A DNA stretch of 11,540 nt. It comes from Acidiferrobacterales bacterium. Lineage in GTDB: Bacteria > Pseudomonadota > Gammaproteobacteria > Acidiferrobacterales > Sulfurifustaceae. The DNA lies in the NCBI GenBank assembly GCA_015492195.1, contig WGFP01000126.1:1-11540 (forward strand). The letters run 5' to 3'. Shown here piece after piece: positions 1-6,263 of the stretch. A model generated the notes under the pieces. The model had not been told where the DNA came from and searched no databases. It saw nothing but the letters and a program-made list of their open reading frames with translations. The translations under genes and the position numbers were made by a program. Position 1 is the first letter of the stretch. Every line of letters starts with the position of its first letter.

Positions 1-645
1 CAGGTGCGACAGAGCGGATGGTTCACGCGTACAGGCGGAAAAGGGATTGCTGCAGAGCCTAAAGTCGTGGCGGCGGCTTTTGATCCGGATGTACTTGAAC
101 AAAAACGAAACAGTGATGCCATCGAGATTAATTCCGAAACCTTGGTGGCACTGCGGGTCATTGGTCACCGCCCCGCGGCTGTCAGACCGCTTTCGGAAGT
201 ACGGACGCGCATTGAACGTGCGCTCAAACAACAACGGGCCCGGGAAAAAGCGCAGGAATTAGGCGCCAGAATTTCTCAGCGTCTTCAAGAGGGGGCGCAA
301 CTCAGGCTTCTGGCAAAGGAGTATAAGCTGAAATTATGGACCCCGGGTCCACTGACGCGCGAACAAACGAAAGGCGTGGACCGGCGTATCGTTGATGCAG
401 CGTTCCGGGCGCAAAAACCGCCGTCAGGGAAAGCCGTCCATGGCGTCGTGGACCTCGGCGATCAAGGCAATGCGGTTTTTGCATTAAAGCGGGTCTGGGA
501 CGGAAAGCCGGAGCAGGCGGATGCCGCGCTCAGGGAGAAGGTCCGGCGCCAATTGCGCGCGCGCCGCGGCGCCGATTATTACGCCAATTATCGCGCCGGG
601 CTCAGAAAGAAGGCGGATATCGAGATCTACTCAGACAAGCTCTAG
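1..645 (+). CDS. ppiD: PpiD-type periplasmic folding chaperone, C-terminal fragment
   Basis: The reading frame is open from the first base and ends at TAG 643-645, so this is the last 214 residues of a protein that starts outside the window; the GTG at 4 is not a real start. PpiD-family proteins are inner-membrane-anchored periplasmic chaperones with a parvulin-like domain that help newly exported outer-membrane proteins fold. The visible part begins at the end of a parvulin-like region (GWF near residue 7, then an AAFDPDVL stretch, an NS pair and ALRV-GHRPA). It continues into the alpha-helical, Arg/Lys/Gln-rich C-terminal region typical of PpiD (PLSEVRTRIERALKQQRA and onward). The N-terminal membrane helix and most of the catalytic domain are not visible, so SurA-like relatives cannot be fully excluded. 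It converges on fabI with a 20-nt gap and no clear hairpin terminator. A ppiD-fabI neighbourhood is, from memory, common in gammaproteobacteria. Confidence 0.85.
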   Translation, partial: QVRQSGWFTRTGGKGIAAEPKVVAAAFDPDVLEQKRNSDAIEINSETLVALRVIGHRPAAVRPLSEVRTRIERALKQQRAREKAQELGARISQRLQEGAQLRLLAKEYKLKLWTPGPLTREQTKGVDRRIVDAAFRAQKPPSGKAVHGVVDLGDQGNAVFALKRVWDGKPEQADAALREKVRRQLRARRGADYYANYRAGLRKKADIEIYSDKL

Positions 646-665
646 CTAGTTAAACGCGGCGGCGT

Positions 666-1457
666 CTATGTGTTCCAGTTGCTGCCGACCGCCACCGTGT
701 TGAAGCCGGCATCCACGTAGGTGATTTCCCCCGTGATTCCGGAAGCCATGTCGGAGCACAGGAAGGCGGCGACGTTGCCGACTTCGTCGATGGTCACCCC
801 CCGTCCGAGCGGCGACATCTTGTCGTTGTAATCCAGCAGTTTCTTAAAATCGCTGATACCCGCCGCCGCCAGGGTTCTGATGGGTCCGGCGGAAACGGCA
901 TTGACGCGTATCCCTTCCGGCCCCAGAGATTGAGCCAGGTAGCGCACGTTGGCTTCCAGACTTGCCTTGGCTAGCCCCATGACGTTGTAATTGGGAAGGG
1001 AACGCACCGCACCAAGATACGAAAGCGTCAACAACGCTCCGTTTCGGCCCTGCATCATGGTACGTCCCGCCTTGGCCAGCGCGGCGAAACTGTAGGAACT
1101 GATCTCGTGCGCGACTTTAAATCCCTCGCGCGTAACGGCGTCTATATAGGGTCCTGAGAGTTGTTCACGCGGGGCGAACGCAACCGAGTGGACTATGATG
1201 TCCAGCTTGTCCCAGTAATCATCCAGGCGTGAGAAGACCGCTTCGATTTCTTCGTCGCTGGACACGTCGCAAGGAATGATGATGTCGGATTCCGTTTGGG
1301 CGGCGAGTTTCCCCACCCGTTCCTTGAGTTTCTCATTTTGATACGTATAAGCGAGTTCGGCCCCTTCACGGCGCATGGCTTTGGCAATGCCCCAGGCGAT
1401 GGAACGATCACCGGCGACACCCACGATCAATGCCCGTTTCCCCGCGAGAAATCCCAT
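666..1457 (-). CDS. fabI: Enoyl-[acyl-carrier-protein] reductase (NADH), FabI
   Basis: A 263-residue cytoplasmic short-chain dehydrogenase-like protein that reduces trans-2-enoyl-ACP in the last step of each fatty acid elongation cycle; it is the classic triclosan target. It is near-colinear with E. coli FabI (262 residues). The nucleotide-binding segment GVAGDRSIAWGIA lies at residues 13-25, SYLGA holds Tyr147, and the catalytic Tyr157-x6-Lys164 pair sits in NYNVMGLAK. NAVSAGPIRTLAA follows at 186-198 and the ending is GITGEITYVDAGF. The ATG start is backed by GGAG 8 nt upstream. The residue aligned with E. coli Gly93 is Ala here (SVAFAP, residues 91-96), and the next stretch reads REQL rather than GDQL. 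The gene is transcribed alone, away from the ABC operon and towards ppiD. Identity is close to certain from sequence likeness over the whole length. Confidence 0.97.
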   Translation of the reverse strand: MGFLAGKRALIVGVAGDRSIAWGIAKAMRREGAELAYTYQNEKLKERVGKLAAQTESDIIIPCDVSSDEEIEAVFSRLDDYWDKLDIIVHSVAFAPREQLSGPYIDAVTREGFKVAHEISSYSFAALAKAGRTMMQGRNGALLTLSYLGAVRSLPNYNVMGLAKASLEANVRYLAQSLGPEGIRVNAVSAGPIRTLAAAGISDFKKLLDYNDKMSPLGRGVTIDEVGNVAAFLCSDMASGITGEITYVDAGFNTVAVGSNWNT

Positions 1458-1465
1458 AATGCATA

Positions 1466-1469
1466 CTCC
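1466..1469 (-). promoter_or_regulatory. Ribosome binding site of fabI
   Basis: The plus-strand CTCC reads GGAG on the minus strand, 8 nt before the fabI ATG. This is good spacing and supports the start at 1457. Confidence 0.75.
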
Positions 1470-1494
1470 GTACAGTCTTGGTTAGAGCGATTGT

Positions 1495-1531
1495 GCCCCG
1501 GGGTCAGTGTTTGTCTTGAAAGCACCGGGGC
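1495..1531. repeat. Imperfectly spaced inverted repeat in the fabI/ABC operon gap
   Basis: GCCCCGG (1495-1501) is the reverse complement of CCGGGGC (1525-1531), with 23 nt between the arms. It lies 38-74 nt upstream of fabI, so it could be a weak stem in a fabI leader RNA or a spaced operator. The arms are only 7 bp and G+C-rich, so chance occurrence is quite possible. Confidence 0.3.
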
Positions 1532-1541
1532 GAATACAAGC

Positions 1542-1554
1542 CGCTACAGTAGCG
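1542..1554. repeat. Perfect 13-bp palindrome in divergent intergenic region
   Basis: CGCTAC-A-GTAGCG is a perfect inverted repeat around one central base, in the middle of the 178-nt gap between fabI and the divergent ABC operon. Its position, 85 nt before the fabI start and 81 nt before the binding-protein start, suits a repressor or activator site shared by two divergent promoters. I do not recognise it as the site of a named regulator. Confidence 0.4.
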
Positions 1555-1594
1555 AAAATCTCCGTCTTGGGGAAGGGGCTAAACAGGCCGAATC

Positions 1595-1603
1595 TGGTAT
1601 ATT
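1595..1603 (+). promoter_or_regulatory. Candidate extended -10 promoter of the ABC importer operon
   Basis: TGGTATATT matches the extended -10 pattern (TGn followed by a TATAAT-like hexamer, here TATATT at 1598-1603). It would start transcription near 1610, about 25 nt before the first ATG (1636) and about 60 nt before the alternative ATG (1672). No good -35 box stands at the usual distance, which fits an extended -10 promoter or an activated one. This is a by-eye match only. Confidence 0.35.
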
Positions 1604-1635
1604 GATGGCCAACGGCGACTACTCCATTTCCGGCA

Positions 1636-3873
1636 ATGAAATACGATATCCGGACAACCGAATTAAGAAAAATGATTCGCTCGTACTTATTTTATGTCGT
1701 TTTATTGTCAGCGCTTGCCATTTTTCCCGTCCACGCCCCGGCTGCGTGGAACAATCCATATCCGGCATCGGAAGAAGGTAAGAATATTCTATATGCAAGT
1801 TTCCGCGAACGTCCGAAGCATCTTGATCCCGCGCGTTCCTACAGTTCCAACGAATATGAATTTATCGCCCAGATCTACGAGCCGCCTTTCCAATACCATT
1901 ATCTGAAGCGCCCCTATACTTTAGTTCCATTGACGGCCGTATCTATTCCCACCCCGGTTTATCTTGATCAAAACGGACGGAAGCTGTCGCCGAAGGCATC
2001 CGCAACCGATATTGCATACAGCATTTACGAGATCCGTATCCGCCCGGGAATTTATTATCAACCGCACCCGGCCTTCGCAAAGGACGCCGAGGGCCGGTAT
2101 CTGTATCATGCATTGAGCGAGCGTGATCTTTCAAAGATCTACACCGTCGCTGATTTTCCGCGGACCGGGACGCGTGAGTTGGTGGCGGCGGACTACGTTT
2201 ACCAGATCAAGCGCCTGGCGCACCCCAAGCTGCATTCGCCCATATTGAGCCTGATGGCCGACTACATCGTCGGACTTAAGGCCTATGCCGAAACGCTCGA
2301 CAGGGCGTATAAAAAACTCGCCGACGGCCGCGAAGACGGTGTGTATCTTGACCTCACCCGCTATCCGCTTGCCGGCGCCGAAGTGGTGGACCGCTACACC
2401 TATCGCGTGAAAATATACGGCAAGTATCCCCAGCTCCTGTACTGGATGGCCATGCCGTTCTTCGCGCCCATGGCGCCCGAGGTTGATCGCTTCTTTTCTC
2501 AGCCGGGGATGGCGCGCAAGAACCTGACCCTTCACTGGTATCCGGTCGGCACCGGCCCCTACATGTTGACGATGAATGATCCCAATCGCCGGATGGTGCT
2601 GGAGCGCAATCCCAACTATCACGAGGAGCATTATCCCAGCGAAGGCGAGGCGGAAGACAGGCGCAGGGGGTTGCTTGCCGATGCCGGCAAGCGCCTGCCT
2701 TTTATTGACAAGGTGATATTCAGCCTTGAGAAGGAAAGCATTCCCTACTGGAATAAATTTTTGCAAGGGTATTACGACCGTTCCGGGGTTCTCTCGGAAA
2801 GTTTTGATCAGGCGGTTCGCTTCAGCGGCAGCGGCGACACGGAAGTGACCGAGGCCATGAAGAAAAAGGGTATCACTTTGCTTACCAGCGTGGCCGCCTC
2901 GACCTACTATATGGGGTTCAATATGCTCGACCCCGTTGTCGGCGGCTACAGCGAGCGCGCCCGCAAGCTGCGTCAGGCGATCTCGATCGCGGTCGACTAC
3001 GAGGAACAGATCTCCATCTTTCGTAACGGTCGCGGGATTGCCGCCCAGGGACCGCTGCCGCCCGGTATTTTCGGCCATAGGGAGGGGCGCGCGGGCATCA
3101 ATCCTTACGTCTATGATTGGGTGAACGGTAAGCCTAAGCGCAAGCCCATCAGCTACGCCCGCAAACTTCTGGCCGAGGCCGGTTATCCGGACGGCCGGGA
3201 CGCCCGTACCGGTAAACCGTTGCTGCTTTATTTCGAAACCCCCGCCACCGGGCCCGAGGAGAAGGCGCAACTCGACTGGATGGCCAAGCAGTTCAAGAAG
3301 CTCAATATCCAGCTTGTGGTGCGCGCGACGGACTACAACCGCTTCCAGGAAAAAATGCGCAAAGGGAATGCTCAGATATTTGTCTGGGGATGGAACGCGG
3401 ATTATCCTGACCCGGAAAATTTTTTGTTCCTTCTTCATGGGCCCAACAAAAAGGTCGGTAACAACGGTGAAAACGCCGCCAACTACGATAATCCCGAATA
3501 CAATCGTCTGTTTGAGCGCATGAAGAACATGGATAACGGGCCGGAACGCCTGGCCATCATCGATCAAATGGTCGATATCTTACGTCGCGACGCGCCCTGG
3601 GTGTGGGGAATCCATCCCAAAAACTTCACGTTGCAACACGCCTGGGTATATAACGCCAAGCCCCACGTCATGGCGAACAATACATTGAAATATCTTCGGC
3701 TTGATCCTGAACTGCGGTCACAAAAACGCACGGCGTGGAACCGGCCGGTGGTGTGGCCGATCGGCCTGCTCGCGGTTGTGTTGGTCGCAAGCGCTTTCCC
3801 GGCGGTGCTGGCTTACATACGGCGCGAGCGCCGGGTGCAACGGCGCGGTTCGGACCGGGAGGATGGACGATGA
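1636..3873 (+). CDS. ABC importer substrate-binding protein, family 5 (peptide type), C-terminally membrane-anchored
   Basis: A 745-residue extracytoplasmic solute-binding protein of the peptide/nickel family (SBP_bac_5), which captures a ligand, probably a peptide, and hands it to the permeases. A hydrophobic signal segment spans about residues 17-32, with a likely signal peptidase site after APA or APAA (34-37). Family hallmarks include PVGTGPYML and the following RNPNYHEEHYP, the A-KLLAEAGYPDG motif, and WGWNADYPDPENF. It is longer than DppA or YejA (roughly 535 and 600 residues). The extra C-terminus holds a predicted membrane helix (about 706-728) followed by RRERRVQRR, a positively charged tail expected inside the cell. 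There is no lipobox. The start is uncertain: neither ATG 1636 nor ATG 1672 has a clear Shine-Dalgarno site, and the latter gives a more usual signal peptide (MIRSYLF...). It is first in a four-gene operon and its TGA overlaps the next ATG. The ligand cannot be read from sequence. Confidence 0.9.
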   Translation: MKYDIRTTELRKMIRSYLFYVVLLSALAIFPVHAPAAWNNPYPASEEGKNILYASFRERPKHLDPARSYSSNEYEFIAQIYEPPFQYHYLKRPYTLVPLTAVSIPTPVYLDQNGRKLSPKASATDIAYSIYEIRIRPGIYYQPHPAFAKDAEGRYLYHALSERDLSKIYTVADFPRTGTRELVAADYVYQIKRLAHPKLHSPILSLMADYIVGLKAYAETLDRAYKKLADGREDGVYLDLTRYPLAGAEVVDRYTYRVKIYGKYPQLLYWMAMPFFAPMAPEVDRFFSQPGMARKNLTLHWYPVGTGPYMLTMNDPNRRMVLERNPNYHEEHYPSEGEAEDRRRGLLADAGKRLPFIDKVIFSLEKESIPYWNKFLQGYYDRSGVLSESFDQAVRFSGSGDTEVTEAMKKKGITLLTSVAASTYYMGFNMLDPVVGGYSERARKLRQAISIAVDYEEQISIFRNGRGIAAQGPLPPGIFGHREGRAGINPYVYDWVNGKPKRKPISYARKLLAEAGYPDGRDARTGKPLLLYFETPATGPEEKAQLDWMAKQFKKLNIQLVVRATDYNRFQEKMRKGNAQIFVWGWNADYPDPENFLFLLHGPNKKVGNNGENAANYDNPEYNRLFERMKNMDNGPERLAIIDQMVDILRRDAPWVWGIHPKNFTLQHAWVYNAKPHVMANNTLKYLRLDPELRSQKRTAWNRPVVWPIGLLAVVLVASAFPAVLAYIRRERRVQRRGSDREDGR
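3857..3862 (+). promoter_or_regulatory. Ribosome binding site that fixes the permease 1 start
   Basis: GGGAGG lies 7 nt before the ATG at 3870 and inside the end of the binding-protein gene. It selects this ATG over in-frame upstream alternatives reaching back to 3735, and creates an ATGA stop-start overlap suited to translational coupling. Confidence 0.85.
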
Positions 3874-4847
3874 TCGCCTACATTGTCCGTCGTTTGCTGT
3901 ACGCCGTTCCGATTCTGATCGGGGTGAACCTTCTGACCTTCGCGCTGTTCTTTTTTGTCAACAGCCCGGACGACATGGCGCGCATTCACTTGGGCATGAA
4001 GCGCGTCACGCCCGAGGCGATTGCAAAATGGAAGGAAGACCGCGGCTATGACAAGCCGCTTCTTTACAACAGCCGGGCGGCGGGTGCCGACAAGTTTACG
4101 GATACGATTTTTTTCAGGCACTCAGTACGGTTGTTTGTATTTGATTTCGGGCGTTCGGACCAGGGCCGCAATATCGGCCGCGACATCATGAGCCGAATGT
4201 GGCCGAGTCTCGCGATCGCGCTACCGACGTTTCTGGTCGGCATTCTGGTGAATATAACCTTTGCCATGTTGTTGGCGTTTTTCCGCGGCTCCTATCTGGA
4301 TACCTGGGGCGTGGTGGTGGCCGTGATCATGATGTCCATTTCCACATTATTTTATGTTATCGGCGGACAGTACCTGGTCAGCAAGCTTTTGCATCTGGTG
4401 CCGATCTCGGGTTACGACACCGGCGTCGAGGCCATCAAATTCATTATCCTGCCCGTAATTATCGGCGTGATCGGCGGGATCGGCTCCAGCACGCGTCTGT
4501 ACCGCACGTTTTTTCTGGAAGAGATCAACAAGGATTACGTTCGCACCGCCCGCGCCAAGGGGTTGTCGGAGTTGCGCGTGCTGTTCCACCATGTGTTGAA
4601 AAACGCCATGATTCCGATTCTCACGGGTGTCGTGGTGATCATCCCGCTGTTGTTTATCGGCAGCCTGATCATGGAGTCGTTCTTCGGCATCCCCGGTCTC
4701 GGCAGTTACACCATCGACGCCATTAATTCCCAGGATTTCGCCATTGTGCGCGCCATGGTGTTCCTGGGTTCGGTGTTGTACATCATTGGTCTGATTTTGA
4801 CCGATATCAGTTACACCGTGGTCGATCCGCGGGTCAGGCTGAACTGA
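3870..4847 (+). CDS. ABC importer permease 1 (DppB/OppB/YejB family)
   Basis: A 325-residue inner-membrane protein, one of the two subunits forming the channel of the peptide-type importer. The N-terminus (MIAYIVRRLLYAVPILIGVN, residues 1-20) is the classic DppB-like first helix. Further helices lie at about 115-137, 146-170, 190-207, 250-270 and 293-311. The cytoplasmic EAA loop that docks the ATPase reads YVRTARAKGLSE (223-234) with the following FHHVLKNAMIP. The ending DISYTVVDPRVRLN is typical of the family. The periplasmic stretch at about 31-105 is longer than the DppB minimum but in the usual range for YejB-like proteins. The start is set by a strong Shine-Dalgarno site; the ATG overlaps the previous gene's TGA by 4 nt. 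Nine nucleotides separate it from permease 2. Confidence 0.93.
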   Translation: MIAYIVRRLLYAVPILIGVNLLTFALFFFVNSPDDMARIHLGMKRVTPEAIAKWKEDRGYDKPLLYNSRAAGADKFTDTIFFRHSVRLFVFDFGRSDQGRNIGRDIMSRMWPSLAIALPTFLVGILVNITFAMLLAFFRGSYLDTWGVVVAVIMMSISTLFYVIGGQYLVSKLLHLVPISGYDTGVEAIKFIILPVIIGVIGGIGSSTRLYRTFFLEEINKDYVRTARAKGLSELRVLFHHVLKNAMIPILTGVVVIIPLLFIGSLIMESFFGIPGLGSYTIDAINSQDFAIVRAMVFLGSVLYIIGLILTDISYTVVDPRVRLN

Positions 4848-4856
4848 GGTGCGCTG

Positions 4857-6245
4857 ATGCCGTTTCAACCGGTATTTCTGGTGACGGACGTTCTCATCTA
4901 TGTGCTGTTGACGGCGGCGATCGCCTTCGGCGTTTACGCCTCACGGCGTGAACATCTGCGCGCCCCCTGGCGTCAGGTGGCGCGGCGGCCGCTGGCCATG
5001 GCGGCAATGGTGATTCTCTCGGCCTATGTATTCATCGGCTTGCTGGACTCGGTGCATTTTCGTGAACGTCTGCCGGATCAGGACCAATATTCATCAGAGG
5101 TCCTGTCTCTTCTTGATAAGATCGCGACCCCTCTGCGTACACGCGTGGAAAAGACCTACTCGGCGCCGTTTGCCGTGCATGGATTTACCAAGGAAACGGT
5201 GGAACATCCCGACGGCAGCATCACACGTGAATATCCCCGCCTGCTTTACGGCGGCGCCCACCTTGAGGATCCGCGGGATAGGACCGCTGACATTGTTAAG
5301 CGGGGGGCCGTCGCCACCCTTGAAGGCGGAATAGTATGGGTATTCCTTGTCGGCGCCTTTGTGCTGCTGTGGCGCAGACCCGGCGAACAATTTATGCACG
5401 CCCTGCGCCGGCTTGCGCGCGGTGACAGTGATCTCCCCTGGCGCACGATCCTGGTTACTATCGGGGCATTGATTCTTGTCGGTTCTTACTCTGTAAACAT
5501 GGCATTACATTATCACATCCTCGGGACCGATCAGGTCGGGCAGGACGTGTTTTACAAGTCGTTGAAGAGCATACGTACGGGCCTTGTGATCGGCACGCTT
5601 ACCACACTGGTGATGCTGCCCTTCGCGCTGGTGTTGGGCGTGATGGCCGGCTATTTCCGCGGATGGGTGGATGACGTCATTCAGTATACCTACACTACTC
5701 TGAGTTCGATCCCCGGCGTACTTTTAATCGCCGCGGCGATTCTGAGTCTTCAGGTCTATATGGCGAATCATCCCGAGTCCTTCGAAACCGTGGTGGCGCG
5801 CGCGGACACGCGGCTGCTTTTTCTGACCATTATTCTGGGCGTGACCAGCTGGACAAGTTTGTGCCGCCTGCTGCGCGGAGAGACGTTAAAGCTGCGTGAA
5901 GTGGATTATATCCAGGCGGCGCGCGCGCTGGGCGTCGGCAACGTAAGAATCATGATGCGCCATCTGTTCCCCAACGTCATGCACATCGTCCTGATCACGG
6001 TGGTGTTGGATTTCAGCGGCTTGGTGCTGGCCGAAGCGGTGCTGTCGTACGTCGGCATCGGTGTTGATCCCAGCATGGACAGTTGGGGGAACATGATCAA
6101 CAGTGCGCGGCTGGAAATGGCGCGCGAACCCATGGTGTGGTGGAGTCTGGCGGCGGCCTTCGTGTTCATGTTCGGTCTTGTGCTCGCGGCGAACCTGTTC
6201 TCCGACGCGGTGCGGGATGCGTTTGATCCACGTCTGCGGAAGTAA
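4857..6245 (+). CDS. ABC importer permease 2 (DppC/YejE family) with N-terminal extension
   Basis: A 462-residue inner-membrane permease pairing with permease 1. The C-terminal part is a standard DppC-like domain: LGTDQVGQDVF (222-232), helices at about 241-265, 280-300, 319-337, 375-400 and 428-448, an EAA loop YIQAARALGVGN (351-362) and the ending DAVRDAFDPRLRK. The first ~218 residues are unusual: helices at about 10-28, 45-63, 155-172 and 196-214, with a soluble stretch at about 64-154 that charge distribution places in the periplasm. DppC has one helix here and is about 300 residues; E. coli YejE is about 340 with its own shorter insert. AGGTG overlapping the permease 1 stop serves as the ribosome site. 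The stop lies 18 nt before the ATPase gene. I do not recognise the periplasmic insert as a named domain. Confidence 0.9.
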   Translation: MPFQPVFLVTDVLIYVLLTAAIAFGVYASRREHLRAPWRQVARRPLAMAAMVILSAYVFIGLLDSVHFRERLPDQDQYSSEVLSLLDKIATPLRTRVEKTYSAPFAVHGFTKETVEHPDGSITREYPRLLYGGAHLEDPRDRTADIVKRGAVATLEGGIVWVFLVGAFVLLWRRPGEQFMHALRRLARGDSDLPWRTILVTIGALILVGSYSVNMALHYHILGTDQVGQDVFYKSLKSIRTGLVIGTLTTLVMLPFALVLGVMAGYFRGWVDDVIQYTYTTLSSIPGVLLIAAAILSLQVYMANHPESFETVVARADTRLLFLTIILGVTSWTSLCRLLRGETLKLREVDYIQAARALGVGNVRIMMRHLFPNVMHIVLITVVLDFSGLVLAEAVLSYVGIGVDPSMDSWGNMINSARLEMAREPMVWWSLAAAFVFMFGLVLAANLFSDAVRDAFDPRLRK

Positions 6246-6263
6246 CAAGAAGAAACTGAATTT

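Noticed and set aside
636..665. Possible terminator between ppiD and fabI (AGCTCTAGCTAG)
   Set aside because: The self-complementary CTAG repeats are too short and A+T-rich to form a stable hairpin, and no T-run follows.
1296..1781. Plus-strand open frame crossing the fabI/ABC operon gap
   Set aside because: It runs antisense through fabI and out of frame into the binding-protein gene, shows no family likeness and fits chance.
2131..3567. Long open frame (478 codons) on the minus strand inside the binding-protein gene
   Set aside because: It lies wholly antisense to a well-supported gene. Its product is rich in His/Arg/Val/Gly without recognisable motifs, as expected from the complement of G+C-biased codons.
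3735..3869. Upstream extension of permease 1 to a GTG/ATG near 3735
   Set aside because: The extension is out-of-frame sequence of the binding-protein tail. The ATG at 3870 has a strong Shine-Dalgarno site and gives the usual DppB-like N-terminus.
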